From positions 471,001 to 535,000 of the forward strand of contig JACVTC010000012.1 in the NCBI GenBank assembly GCA_016946835.1: a stretch of 64,000 nucleotides of DNA, written 5' to 3'. A program made the position numbers and the translations under genes. Source of the stretch: Neocallimastix lanati (nom. inval.) (lineage: Eukaryota; Neocallimastigomycota; Neocallimastigomycetes; Neocallimastigales; Neocallimastigaceae). Below the pieces are notes generated by a model. The model was not told where the DNA came from. It saw nothing but the letters and a program-made list of their open reading frames with translations, and searched no databases. Each line of letters begins with the position of its first letter. Within the stretch, counting starts at the first letter, position 1. Shown here piece after piece: positions 37,431-50,499 of this stretch.

Positions 37431-38170
37431 ACGCACACTTATTCAAACAATAATATTGGTTTTCTGCTGTAGAAATTGCCACACAATGTTGTAATTTTGA
37501 ATACCAATATATTGGTGTTGTAAGGATATGATCAATATCTTCAATATTTTTCAATTGCAGATCCTATTAATATTTCATGTCCTGATGTTGATCTTTTCGT
37601 GTTTTTGTTTCCTTCTAAATCTGCATCTACAAAAACATGTACATTAGTATCTTTAGTAAATTTTATATCAAAATGCTTTGTTCCATTTAAATACATAAAT
37701 ATTCTCAATACATTATTCTAGCCTTCATTGTTTGGACCATTACTTTCCTTGATGCTTTGTATGTTTCTAACATAATATCATCTGGAACCTATTGCTATGT
37801 ATAGTGAACAATTTGCAGTTTTTCTATACTTATTACTATTAAATTTCTTCCCTTTTAATTCCTCATTATTATAATATATATTATTTCATATTTCATTAAA
37901 TTTATTTATTTCAAAATTTTCTAAAATACTATTATGCATTTGATGTATAATATATCCATTTTTACATTTTATAAATTTTATTCCAATTATGTAATCTATT
38001 TCTTCAATAATACTTAACTCAAATTTATTTTTAATACTTTTTCTAATATCATTTATTACATTTTCATTTACCGCAATTCCAATAAATATGTATGTATATT
38101 TATGGGAATGCTTGTTGTACATATATTAAATTACAATGGTCTGGTGTTACCAATATAGCCCTGCATGTCT
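37430..38170 (-). pseudogene. Copia reverse transcriptase end and RNase H fragment
   Basis: Within 37886-38122 the minus strand contains INDIRKSIKNKFELSIIEE and IDYIIGIKFIKCKNGYIIHQ, the copia RT C-terminal region downstream of YVDD. Farther left come YLNGTKHFDIKF-like sequence (near 37660-37690), DADLEGNK (near 37615) and SGHEILIGSAIE (near 37545-37580), the start of RNase H. Sequence near 38130-38170 matches the RT segment just before YVDD, with a frameshift. The fragment is to the right of the integrase piece at 35890-36255. That order is reversed relative to copia, so the two are separate insertions. Confidence 0.7.
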
Positions 38171-38414
38171 TCAAAGAAATAGTGCGGGGTGAAACTATTT
38201 CCCTAATACTATAAAGTTTTAGAAATAATTTCAATTCATTTGAATATAATTTAATATATTGTCAATTTAATTTAGTGTAAAAACTTTTTGGGCTAATTCA
38301 TTATATAAAATATAACAAATATGAGCATTAAAAATATATAAATTGGTGAAAAATTCTTTTAAATAATAAATTTTGTAATAATAAAGCATGTTATTATATT
38401 ATATTAAGACAAAA

Positions 38415-38910
38415 ATGTCACGTTATTATGCCTTTACTCTTGATAACTACACAAACGAAAATGGAACAAAAAATCTGATCTTTTGTCAAAAAATAAAAGA
38501 GTAATGCATTTACTTTAAGGTTATGAAAAATCTCCAAGTACAGGAAACACCTCATTTACAATGTTGTTTTTGTTTAAAAAAAAGAGCTAAATTATTAACT
38601 ATAAAAAATATTATTAATATAAAAGAACTCCATTTAGAACAATGAAAAAAAAAATTTACGAGGCTAATTTAAGTTATTGTAAAAAATCGGGAAATATTTG
38701 ACAATGGCCATCTGAATTCATAAGAGAAAATGCTAAAGAAGAAAAACAAACTTATGCTCAAGCTGTGAAACTTGCCAAACAGGGAAAATTTGAAGAAATT
38801 AATGCCAAAAAACTATGAAAACAAATTTAGGAAAATTTTATTAAAAATTTAGAAATGGAAAACCTTTATTTTACAAGTGAACAAGATTATGTAATTTATT
38901 AAAATATATT
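38415..38910 (+). pseudogene. CRESS-DNA Rep (HUH endonuclease) fossil
   Basis: From ATG 38415 the frame shows rolling-circle motif I (YYAFTLDNYT), then after a TAA at 38502 motif II (TPHLQ near 38550) with an FCLKKRAKL follow-on. After a TGA near 38642 and a frame change, motif III (SYCKKSGN, catalytic Tyr and Lys, near 38671-38695) appears, followed by a TYAQAVKLAKQGKFEEI segment (near 38750-38800). This linker helix is common in Rep proteins of circular single-stranded DNA viruses and related plasmids. The superfamily-3 helicase is absent. Rep nicks a hairpin origin to start rolling-circle replication; this copy cannot, given its stops, frame change and truncation. The virus or plasmid source is unknown. 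Confidence 0.7.
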
Positions 38911-40480
38911 TAAATTTATGTTTTTTTAAAAAAACTTTAATAATAATTATTCAAATATTTTTTCAAATATTTTAGGTATATGTATAATAATTCAAATATT
39001 TATGTTTTTTTAAAAAAACTTTAATAATAATTATTCAAATATTTTTTCAAATATTTTAGGTATATGTATAATAATTCAAATATTTTTGCATATATTTTTG
39101 GTATACGTATATATTTCAAATATTTCTGGTATATGTATATATTTTTTTACTAATAATTATTCAAATATTTTTGGTAAAAGTATATATTATGTAATTTATT
39201 ATATATATTATATATTTTATTATACATTTCTTTCATATATAATACAATTATAAGTATATATTATGTAATTTATTATATATATTATATATTTTATTATACA
39301 TTTCTTTCATATATAATACAATTATATATATTATATATTTTATTATACATTTCTTTCATATATAATACAATTTCATTTCCTAATAGTTATTTGATTAATA
39401 AATATACAAAAAATATTTTTTTGCAATAATAATTATTCAAATATTTTTGCAAAAATATTTGAATTTCATTTCATTTCCTAATAGTATTTTATTATTTATA
39501 TTTCTCTTAATATATAAAAAATATTTTTAGTTTATGTATATATTACGTATTTTATTATATATATTCTTTCATATTTAATACAATTTCATTTCCTTATAGT
39601 ATTTTATTATTTTATTTCTTTGATTATAATTAATTTTTATATTTTATTATATATATTCTTTCATATTTAATACAATTTCATTTCCTTATATTATTTTATT
39701 ATTTTTATTTCTTTGATTATAATTAATTTTTATATTTTATTATATATATTCTTTCATATTTAATACAATTTCATTTCCTTATAGTATTTTATTATTTTTA
39801 TTTCTTTGATTATAATTAATTTTTATATTTTATTATATATATTCTTTCATATATAATGCAATTTCATTTCCTTATAGTATTTTATTATTTTTATTTCTTT
39901 ATGATTATAATTAAAATAGAAATTAATTATAATCAAATTTTAATATTTTTATAATAAAATACATTTTTTTTAATTTAAGTATTTTTATATTAAAATGCAT
40001 TTTTTTTTAATTTTAATATTTTTATAATAAAATGCATTTATTTTGTAATAAAAAAAATCATCAATAATAATATTTTTGTAGATATTTTTGGTATATTTTT
40101 AATAACAATTATTTTTGGTATATTTTTAATAACAATTATTCAAATTTTTTAGTATTTATATATATTTCTTTTAAAATATTTTTGGTATATGTATATATTT
40201 TTTTAATATTTTTTTCAAACTATCTTTTTGGTATAATGAAAAAAATATCATTTTAAATATACACTTCTTAAGCAGGTATACATATTTTTATATATTAAAA
40301 TATATATAAATTTTGAGTTCAAATAAAAAAAAAAAAATAATTCATGATTATTATTCATTATAGAATAATATCCAATTTATAAAAATAATAAATTTTTAAA
40401 AAAAAAAAAAGAATTAAAAATTGAATGAAATTTAATTCTTTTTATTTCCACTTTTATCTGGAGTTTTTGTGGAATTCTTT
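38911..40480. repeat. AT-rich minisatellite region
   Basis: Several tandem or dispersed direct repeats. A ~75-bp unit with ATTATTCAAATATTTTTTCA is duplicated at 38930-39075. A ~70-bp unit with TATTATACATTTCTTTCATA recurs at 39200-39370. A ~95-bp unit containing TTCTTTCATATTTAATACAA then TTTCATTTCCTTATAGTATT is repeated about four times at 39560-39900. No gene seen. Confidence 0.8.
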
Positions 40481-40521
40481 CATTTAGCAATTTCCATTTT
40501 CATCTGGAGTTTTTGTGGAAT
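40445..40521. repeat. Partial duplication of the gene's 3' end
   Basis: TTTCCATTTTCATCTGGAGT with TTTTGTGGAAT (40491-40521) encodes the last codons, STKTPDENGN. A near-copy (40445-40475) lies 46 bp downstream, beyond the stop codon, and is not translated. Confidence 0.85.
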
Positions 40522-41803
40522 CAGCACAAGTTACACATCCATGAGCATCACATTCAGCACAGCTTTTGTCACAAACAATACAGTAACCATCTTCGTTTAA
40601 TGCACTGTTTTTACAAACGCAGACTCCATCACTAATTACAGCTCTAGTATCTTTACAAGAAGTACATTTTCCTTTTTGATTGCAAGTAGCACAAGATACG
40701 TTACAGTACTTACATTCATGAGTTTCAGAGTCTTCATAGAAGGACTTGTCACATTTACATTTTCCTTCTTCACCTGGAACTTTTCCTTCACCTTCACATT
40801 CAAGGCATTTATTTTCAATGCATTTACTACATCCTTCGGTACATTTTTCACATTTTCCTTCTTTCATGTAGTAACCATCAATACATTCACAAACACCATC
40901 TTTTGCTTTTTTTAATGGATCATTACATTTTTCACAGAAGGTAGCACTTTTACAAGTTTTGCAATCACCAACACATGCTACACATTCATTATTTTCACTG
41001 TAAAATCCTTCATCACATATGCATTGTCCCTCATCATTCATATGATGATTTTCTTTACATTCACATTTTCCATTGTTTAACTTTTTCTTTGGGTTGGCAC
41101 ATTCAGTACAGGTATTAGCATCTTTACAAGTCTTACAATCAGGACCGCATACTTTGCATTCTCCTTCATCCATATAGTATCCATCTTTGCATATACATTT
41201 TCCTTCTTTTAAAGAGGAGTTTGTAGGACATACACACTTCTTTTCACTTTCAACTAATATTCTTGGTTCATAGCAGCTATCACAAGATTCAGCATTTTCA
41301 CTGCAAGTTTTACAGTCATCTCCACATTTTTGGCAGACCCCATCATTATTCATAAAGTAACCAGCATCACATTCACATTTACCACTCTTTAAAGTAGAGT
41401 TTTCTGGACATTTACATTTGCCTTCGACTAATTTCTTAACAGGATCAATACAGCTATCACAGGTTTCTGCATCCTTACAAGTTATACAGTCGTCTCCACA
41501 CTCTTCGCACTTTCCATCTTTCATAAAGTAACCACCTTCACACTCACATTTACCATTCACTAAAGTAGATTTTACTGGACATTCACATTTTCCCTCTTTT
41601 AATTCCTTAATTGGATCAATACAGCTATCACAGGTTTCAGCATCCTTACATGTCTTACAGTCCTCTCCACATTTTTGGCAAACTCCATCTTTACTCATAA
41701 AGTAACCAGTATCACAAACACATTTATCATTAGTTAAAGTACCGTGATTACATTCTGTACATTTATTTTTTCCTGTACATAATTTGCAACCAAGAGAACA
41801 AGC

Positions 41804-41836
<33 letters not shown>

Positions 41837-43136
41837 GGAAATATATATATTATATACAAATGTATATAAATTTTTATTAATGATGATATTTATATTCTAA
41901 TATTAATTGATATTTATATTCTAATTTTAATAATTATACTTTAATTCTAAAATAATATCTTTAATTATATTTACCTTGGCATCTACACTTATCATCTCTG
42001 TAGGTACCATCTTTACAAATTAAACTAACTTTGAAACGAGCAACGCCACTAGAATTAACAGCTTTAAATGTTTTGTATTCTACTACATCAGATTTACTTG
42101 TTGGTAAACTACCTTCTCCATTGTTTTCAACTCTTATGGAATAATTTTCAAATTGAGCATCAACATAGGATTCATTAGCAGACCATTTACCAACTTCATC
42201 TTTATCGACAATAATACTTAAACAGTTCTTCATTAATTCATCGGTGAAATCTTGGAACTTCAATTTCTTTTGGGAAGAAATAGTACAAATGACTTGATTA
42301 TCACTTTGAGTACCACAGGCTTCATGGTAAACTTCAATAATAAAATTAGATTTAATGATACCGTCCATATGACCAACTTTACTTGATTCTCTTTTCAATA
42401 CATAACCTTCATAGTAATCACCAAAAAGCTCATACATTTTATCATATTTTGGATAGTTTTTACGAACAATCTTATAGAAATCTTCGTTGGAACAATTATT
42501 AAGGTTAATATTTTCAGTAGAAAGGTACCATTTATAGTGATAACCACCATTGCTATTTCTTTCTCTGTAGTCAATGAAAATACCACAGTTTTCTCTAATC
42601 TCATCTAAACCCTTATTCATATCCCAGTAGAGTGTATCATATGGAACACCATTGGAAGATGGACCAAATTGATCGGCTGGGAAGGAACTATTAATTGTAT
42701 CTGGAATTTTGTTTACATATAATAAGTATGTATGCAATAAAACATTTAATTTATAGGTTTGCTTAACTGTTAAACCATCGCAAGATTTAATGTTCTTAAT
42801 TTCAATTGAGAAAAGTCCATTTACCTCTTTTGTAATAGTAAATTCTTTCTTTTCTTTTCCTTGAGTGACAAGTATGTAATTTTTATTATCAATTATTTTA
42901 AATGCTTCATTATTTTGTCCTTCATTACCATCCTTCAAACCTTCAATAATTATTTTATCTCCTGATTTCGAAACATTTATATTTTTAATAGTATCACCTA
43001 TACCAAAGTTTACGAAGTTTACATTACATTTGTTGTTCTTTCTTAATACACCGTTTTTGGTATATTCAACAGTAACATCAGCGCTTACAGTACAAATAAT
43101 AGCGAATAACGCTAATAAACTATAATATAACCTCAT
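40484..43136 (-). CDS. Secreted protein: conserved N-terminal domain plus ~8 Cys-rich repeats (2 exons)
   Basis: Exon 1 (43136-41975) and exon 2 (41802-40484) flank a 172-nt intron (GTAAAT...ATATAG) in phase 1, giving 826 residues. A signal peptide (MRLYYSLLALFAIICTVSA) is followed by a ~370-residue domain with YWDMNKGLDEIRENCGI, DYRERNSNGGYHYKWYLS and VGHMDG. It ends in CRC at the exon border. Exon 2 encodes about eight ~45-residue modules, most preceded by short CxCPxxSxLxxGK linkers, with the pattern CxCxxGYYxxxxxCxxCxxxCxTCxxxxxCxxC. These resemble growth-factor-receptor/furin-type Cys-rich modules. It has no membrane helix or GPI-type tail, so it is probably extracellular or wall-associated. 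It is a paralogue of the gene at 50500-56317. Function unknown. The start is the only ATG before the signal peptide and lies behind a purine-rich leader. Confidence 0.85.
41803..41974 (-). other. Intron separating the N-terminal domain from the Cys-rich repeats
   Basis: Minus-strand CCAAG|GTAAAT at 41974 and TATATAG|CTTGTTCT at 41803. Removal joins CRCQ to ACSLGCKLC in frame. The (TA)n near the acceptor lacks the pyrimidine tract seen elsewhere. Confidence 0.8.
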
Positions 43137-43541
43137 CCTGCCTTTCTTTTTTCTTTTTCACTTTCTTCCTTTTCGAACCTTAAAAATTACAATTTTTTAA
43201 TTAATTTTTCCTTATCTCTATTATTTTTTTTTTTTTTTTTATAATAGAAATGTTAAATTCTAAATTTTAATTTATTCAATTGTATATAATACAATTTATT
43301 TTCTTTCTGAAAAAAAAGAGAAAAAAAAGAAATATTTCATGTTTTATATATGAAAATAAAAATAATAATATATTAATATTTTTTTTAACCCAACTATATT
43401 TTAATATATTTATTTATTTTAATTAAAAACTATTAATACATTTATTTATTTTTTAAATAATGTATTAATAGTTTTTAATTTATTGAGGATAAATTATTTT
43501 TATTAATTAACAAGTTTATTCATTATTCTTCATTTGCCTAT

Positions 43542-43580
<39 letters not shown>

Positions 43581-44210
43581 AAATCAAAAATGTTAAAAGT
43601 ATGAAAAGTATTTAAAAATACAGTTAAAGAAATTAATATACTATTTTTATAATTAAGAATAATACTATCATTAAAATCTATTATAAATATTAATATAATA
43701 TGATAAAATATATTACTATAAATATTAATATAATAATATGATAAAATATATTACTATAAATATTAATATAATAATATGATAAAATATATTACTTATTTTT
43801 AATTTTAGTAATTTTTATTATTACAATTGAGATTTTTAATTTATTTCATTTACCATAGTAAATTTTAATTTTTGAAAAATTCATTAGAGTTCTTAACAGC
43901 CAATGTTTTTTTATATAAAATTAGCTTAAAATTTTTAATTATAATCACAAAAAAAAAAAAAAAAAATTAATAGCCTAATCAATAAATTAATTTTAAATAT
44001 TTTTTGAATTTTAAAATATAAATATTTAATATAAATATTAAAATTTATATTTATAGTTTTAAAAATAAAAATATTAAATTTTATTTTTATTTTTTTATTT
44101 ATGTAATTTTTAATAAAAATTTTCTTTTTTTTTTTGGTATTATATTTTTTATTAATTTTTTTATAGTGTGTGTGTTGTAAATGATCATTTCAACTTTTTA
44201 TTGGTATATA
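43137..44210. other. Upstream region of the 826-residue gene
   Basis: The leader next to the ATG is purine-rich on the coding strand (rich in GAAAAAG). Beyond it lie poly-T and poly-A tracts (43549-43578) and three tandem copies of a ~53-bp unit with AATATGATAAAATATATTAC (43670-43795). Confidence 0.5.
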
Positions 44211-45070
44211 TTAAAAAAAATAATTTAATTAAAACATAGAAATAGAAAGTAAAAAAAAAAAAGAAAAAAAAATAAGAAAGTAAAAAATAAAAAGTAGAAA
44301 AAAAATATTAAAACATAGAAATAGAAAGTAGAAAAAAAAATATTAAAAAAATATAATTAAAATAAAACATAGTTAATAAAACATAGAAATAGAAAGTAGA
44401 AAAAAAAAATAAGAAAGTAAAAAATAAAAAGTAGAAAAAAAAATATTAAAACATAGAAATAGAAAGTAGAAAAAAAAATATTAAAAAAATATAATTAAAA
44501 TAAAACATAGTTAATAAAACATAGAAATAGAAAGTAGAAAAAAAAATTAACTATAAAAAAAATAAGAAAGTAAAAAAAAAAAAGTAGAAAAAAAATAAAA
44601 AAAAAAATAAAACATAGTTAAAACATAGAAATAGAAAGTAAAAAAAAAAAAAAGTAGAAAAAAATAAGAAAGTAAAAAATAAAAAGTAGAAAAAAAATAT
44701 TAAAACATAGAAATAGAAAGTAGAAAAAAAAATATTAAAAAAATATAATTAAAATAAAACATAGTTAATAAAACATAGAAATAGAAAGTAGAAAAAAAAA
44801 TAAAAAAATATAATTAAAATAAAACATAGTTAATAAAACATAGAAATAGAAAGTAGAAAAAAAAATTAACTATAAAAAAAATAAGAAAGTAAAAAAAAAA
44901 AAGTAGAAAAAAAATAAAAAAAAAAATAAAACATAGTTAATAAAACATAGAAATAGAAAGTAGAAAAAAAATTAACTATAAAAAAAATAAGAAAGTAAAA
45001 AAAAAAAGTAGAAAAAAAATAAAAAAAAAAGTATAAAAAAAAAAGTATAAAAAAAATTAACTATAAAAAA
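44210..45070. repeat. A-rich tandem array (~860 bp)
   Basis: Built of AACATAGAAATAGAAAGTAG, poly-A, ATTAAAAAAATATAATTAAA and ATAAAACATAGTTAAT segments, repeated irregularly. Strongly purine-rich on the plus strand. No gene. Confidence 0.9.
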
Positions 45071-46370
45071 AAAATAAGAATATAATCATTCCTAAGAAAC
45101 ACAGATACGAATATAAGTGTGATGTTCACTGTAAGGATATTGAGTGATTCAAAAACATATACATAATATGAAAGCAATATAATGTTCACTTATTCACTTA
45201 TTTATTGTATACATTTCATTCATGTTATATGAATTGAATTTTTTTCCTCTGTTTTAAAAAATTTGAATATGATTTATTATATTAATATTTTTATATGTAT
45301 AAAAAAATTATTTATTTTTAATGGTTAATATATTTTTATATATTACTTTATTATTTTTATATATTACTTTATTTATTGTATATTGTTTATATATTTATTT
45401 TCCTTCTACTTCTGAAAGTTAAAATGAAAATTTAAAATGAATTTTATTTCATTATAAATTTATATTATTCCACAAAATTAAATGAATTTTATTTCATTAT
45501 AAATTTATATTATTCCACAAAATTAAATGAAGTATAATTAAATAATTTTAATTTTGAATTAAAAATTTATATTTGTTAAAATATAGTTTATTATAAAAAT
45601 TCATAGTATTGTTAATATATATAATATATATTAGTAAATATATATAATATAAATATATATTTATATTATATATATTTACTAAGTTAAATATTATATATAT
45701 AAATTAATATATATTTATATTATATATATATATTTAACTTATTCTTAAAAATATATATATAAATTTTTATACATTGATTTAGAATATAAATTTTATAATT
45801 CATGTATTATTAATATCTTTAATTAATAAATATAAAGATAAAGATAAAATATAGATTTTATAATTCATGTATTATTAATAAATATCTTCAATAAATATAA
45901 AGATTAAAATATTAATAAAGACTAAAATATTAATATAAAATTTGTAATTCATGTATTATTAATCAATAGCTTTAATAAATATGAAGATTAAAATATTAAT
46001 AAATATAAAGATTAAAATATTATTAAAGACTAAAATATTAATATAAAATTTGTAATTCATGTATTATTAATCAATAGCTTTAATAAATATGAAGATTAAA
46101 ATATTAATAAATATAAAGATTAAAATATTAATAAAGACTAAAATATTAATATAAAATTTGTAATTCATGTATTATTAATAAATAGCTTTAATAAATATAA
46201 AGATTAAAATATTAAAAGATAATGAGTCTCAGTAAATTTTACAATTCATGTGTTATTAATAAATGGTTTTAATTAATAAATATAAAGATTAAAAGTTGAT
46301 ATTAAAGCTAAATATGATCTTCATAACAGCATATAATATGATATAAAAATTAAAATAAATTTTCAGTCTC
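45070..46370. repeat. AT-rich stretch with ~115-bp tandem repeats
   Basis: From about 45840 to 46270, units containing TTTGTAATTCATGTATTATT, a CAATAGCTTTAATAAATATG block and AGATTAAAATATTAATAAA are repeated about four times with drift. A 57-bp direct duplication with TTATATTATTCCACAAAATT lies at 45425-45535. No gene. Confidence 0.75.
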
Positions 46371-46379
46371 TAAGTTCTT

Positions 46380-47309
<930 letters not shown>

Positions 47310-47330
<21 letters not shown>

Positions 47331-47850
47331 TAGAAATTTAAATGATGTATGATGTATATATTGAACAATTTTAATAGAAATTTAAATGATGTATATATTG
47401 AACAATTTTAATAGAATTTTAAATGTTGTATGATGTATATATTGAACAATTTTAATAGAAATTTAAATGATGTATGATGTATATATTGAACAATTTTAAT
47501 AAAATTTTAAATGATGTATATATTGAACAATTTTAATAGAAATTTAAATGATGTATATATTGAACAATTTTAATAGAAATTTAAATGATGTATGATGTAT
47601 ATATTGAACAATTTTAATAGAATTTTAAATGATGTATGATGTATATATTGAACAATTTTAATAGAATTTTAAATGATGTATATATTGAACAATTTTAATA
47701 GAAATTTAAATGTTGTATGATGTATATATTGAACAATTTTAATAAAAATTTAAATGATGTATATATTGAACAATTTTAATAGAAATTTAAATGATGTATG
47801 TATTGAACAATTTTAATAGAAATTTAAATGATGTATATATTGAACAATTT
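47310..47850. repeat. Minisatellite of ~37/45-bp units derived from coding-like sequence
   Basis: About a dozen copies of ATTGAACAATTTTAATAGAA followed by ATTTAAATGATGTATATAT, some with an extra GATGTATG. The first copy continues the reading frame of the gag-like fossil (NRNLNDVYIEQF). Confidence 0.9.
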
Positions 47851-49265
47851 AATTTAAATAATTATAAAACAAAAATTATTATTAAAATTATAATAATAAA
47901 TAACAATAATGACATAAATCATGTAAACAGCCTTGAATGTAATGTATATAAACAATGAACTAAATAATAGTTACAATAATAATATTCAATATAACAAGAA
48001 TTTTAATAATGGAAATGCTCTCATTAAATATTTCTAAATAATTATTTTATCATTAATATATAATTATAAAAAATTAGAAAAAATAATAATTTAATATAAT
48101 TTATTAATTAATTTCTAATTTTTTTATATATATATATATAAAATTACCGAAAAAATATATTTTTTTATATTTTTTTATATTTTTTATTAAAATAAATTAT
48201 TAAATTCTCGAAAATAAAATAATAATGAAAATAATTATGATAATCAATATATAATTATAATGATGGAATTAATATTTTTAAATATATTTTAAAAAGTAAA
48301 TAATAAAATAAAATAAAAATAAAAAATTAATCAAAAAAAATATTAATTTATAAATTATTTAAAAATAAGGGAGGGACTGGAGCCCTATTGTCCACCTCTC
48401 TTGTTAATCCTAGGTCACAAAAAAAAATAAAATAAAAAAAAAAAATTAAAAAAAATTATAAATTTATATTAATTTATATTTAATTTTTAAATAAATAAAC
48501 TTCAAAAATAATTATAAATCACATTAGTTATAAAAAAAATTTAATAAGAGAATACTATTCATTTTATATATAAAAATTAAAGAATATAATTCTATTAGTT
48601 TTTAAAGTTTTGGAAGTTATGATCAAATTAAATGACATTTCTAATATTATATACATCAATTGAAAAAATCAAAAAATAGAATAATCAATTAAAAAAATAC
48701 ATGAAAAATTATAAAATTTTAAATTAATAACCACATGGTATAATACTGTAGAAATCGAAAATTCTAAGAATAATATCAATAATAATAATTTTTTGGTTAT
48801 ATTATAAATTAAAAGATGATTTAATTATAAATACTCTATACTAAACATAAAACATTAAAATAAGGAGAATACTCTATTCTACATGATGATATTCAAATTT
48901 CAAATTACTGACAAGTATTATTACAATATTCAATAGTTTGTTATTTGTAAGTCCATCATTATTTGATTTAACTATTCATATGTTATCAAATTACTAAGGT
49001 CATCTTGAATCTACTAATATAGAAAAGAAAATTTCATCAAATGGTAGTTATGAACTAGTTAAATTTCATCCTGATAAAATAATGCTTTTTCTTCAGAAAA
49101 TTTATGCGAAGCAAGGTTTACATATATTTATATGAATTATCAAGAAATTTTTTTAACATAAATTAAAATATAAATTAAATATTGGAATTTTCTGAAGGTC
49201 AATAATTACAATAATGATAAATATTTGAAAGTAGTTAATTTTATTTATATAAATATATCATCTAC
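47851..49265. other. AT-rich region with weak coding-like traces
   Basis: Mostly AT-rich noncoding sequence. A plus-strand frame near 48940-49130 (STNIEKKISSNGSYELVKFH and neighbours) is coding-like but broken by stops, and its origin is unknown. A GC-rich island at 48365-48417 is described separately. Confidence 0.35.
48365..48417. other. Short GC-rich island
   Basis: About 50 bp including GGGAGGGACTGGAGCCCTAT and CCTCTCTTGTTAATCCTAGG, at roughly 50% GC in sequence of about 10% GC. It has no open frame and no recognised RNA fold. Confidence 0.4.
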
Positions 49266-49274
49266 ATTAAATAA

Positions 49275-49640
49275 AAAAAATAAAATAAAATAAAATAAAA
49301 TAAAATAAAATAAAATAAAATAAAATAAAATAAAATAAAATAAAATAAAATAAAATAAAATAAAATAAAATAAAATAAAATAAAATAAAATAAAATAAAA
49401 TAAAATAAAATAAAATAAAATAAAATAAAATAAAATAAAATAAAATAAAATAAAATAAAATAAAATAAAATAAAATAAAATAAAATAAAATAAAATAAAA
49501 TAAAATAAAATAAAATAAAATAAAATAAAATAAAATAAAATAAAATAAAATAAAATAAAATAAATAAAATAAAATAAAATAAATAAATAAAATAAAATAA
49601 AATAAAATAAATAAAATAAAATAAAATAAAATAAAATAAA
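49275..49640. repeat. (TAAAA)n microsatellite, about 365 bp
   Basis: Perfect TAAAA pentamers for about 285 bp, then mixed TAAAA/TAAA units. Confidence 0.95.
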
Positions 49641-50499
49641 AATTAATTAAAAAGTATCTTTTAATTTTTTATTCCTTTTTAAAAAATGAATTAATAATTC
49701 TTTTTTTTTTTTTTTTTTTTTTTTTTTTCTAAAAAAAAAATATTATTAGTTTTATAGAAATTAATAATATAAAAAAGATTAACAATAATATTAAAATAAT
49801 TTTTCTTTTTCTTTTATAAAACCATTCATTTTAAAGAATTATCTTTTAATTTTGAAGAAAAAAAAATATAAAATATAAATAATGTATAATAATAATAAAT
49901 ATAAATGTATCTATCAAATTAATATTGATGCTTCAATATCAAATATATAAAAATATAAATTATATATTATTATTTATATTTATATAAATGAAAAAATATT
50001 TAACATTCAAATAAATAAATACATTTTAATTTATTGTATATATATTTTTATATATAATATTTTTTATTAATTAATAATTCTTTTTTTTTTTTTTTTTTAA
50101 AAATGTTATTAATTTTATAGAAATTAATAATATAAAATTTATTTTTAATAATATTAAAATAATTTATCTTTTTCTTTTATAAAATCATTCATTTTATATT
50201 GATATGAAAAAAATAAAATAAAAAAAATTATATAAATTTGAAGAAAAAAAAAATATACAATATAAATAATATATAAAAAATAATAAATACAAATATATCT
50301 ATCAAATTAAAATTAATGTTTCAACATCTAATATATAAAAATATAAATTAAATATTATTTATAATTATATAATTATGAAAAAAATTTTAATGCACATTCT
50401 ACTAAATAAATACATATTAAATTATTATATATATATTTTTATATATAATATTTTTTTTTTTATATAATTTTTTTAAATTAATATTTTTGGTATTCTATA
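49641..50499. repeat. Diverged ~380-bp duplication downstream of the 1879-residue gene
   Basis: The segment from about 49688 (long T-run, TATTATTAGTTTTATAGAAA, TTTATAAAACCATTCATTTT, a ATGTATCTATCAAATTAATA block) is repeated in the same order from about 50080 (T-run, TTATTAATTTTATAGAAATT, AAATCATTCATTTT, ATATCTATCAAATTAAAATT). It probably includes the 3' UTR of the gene ending at 50500. Confidence 0.7.
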
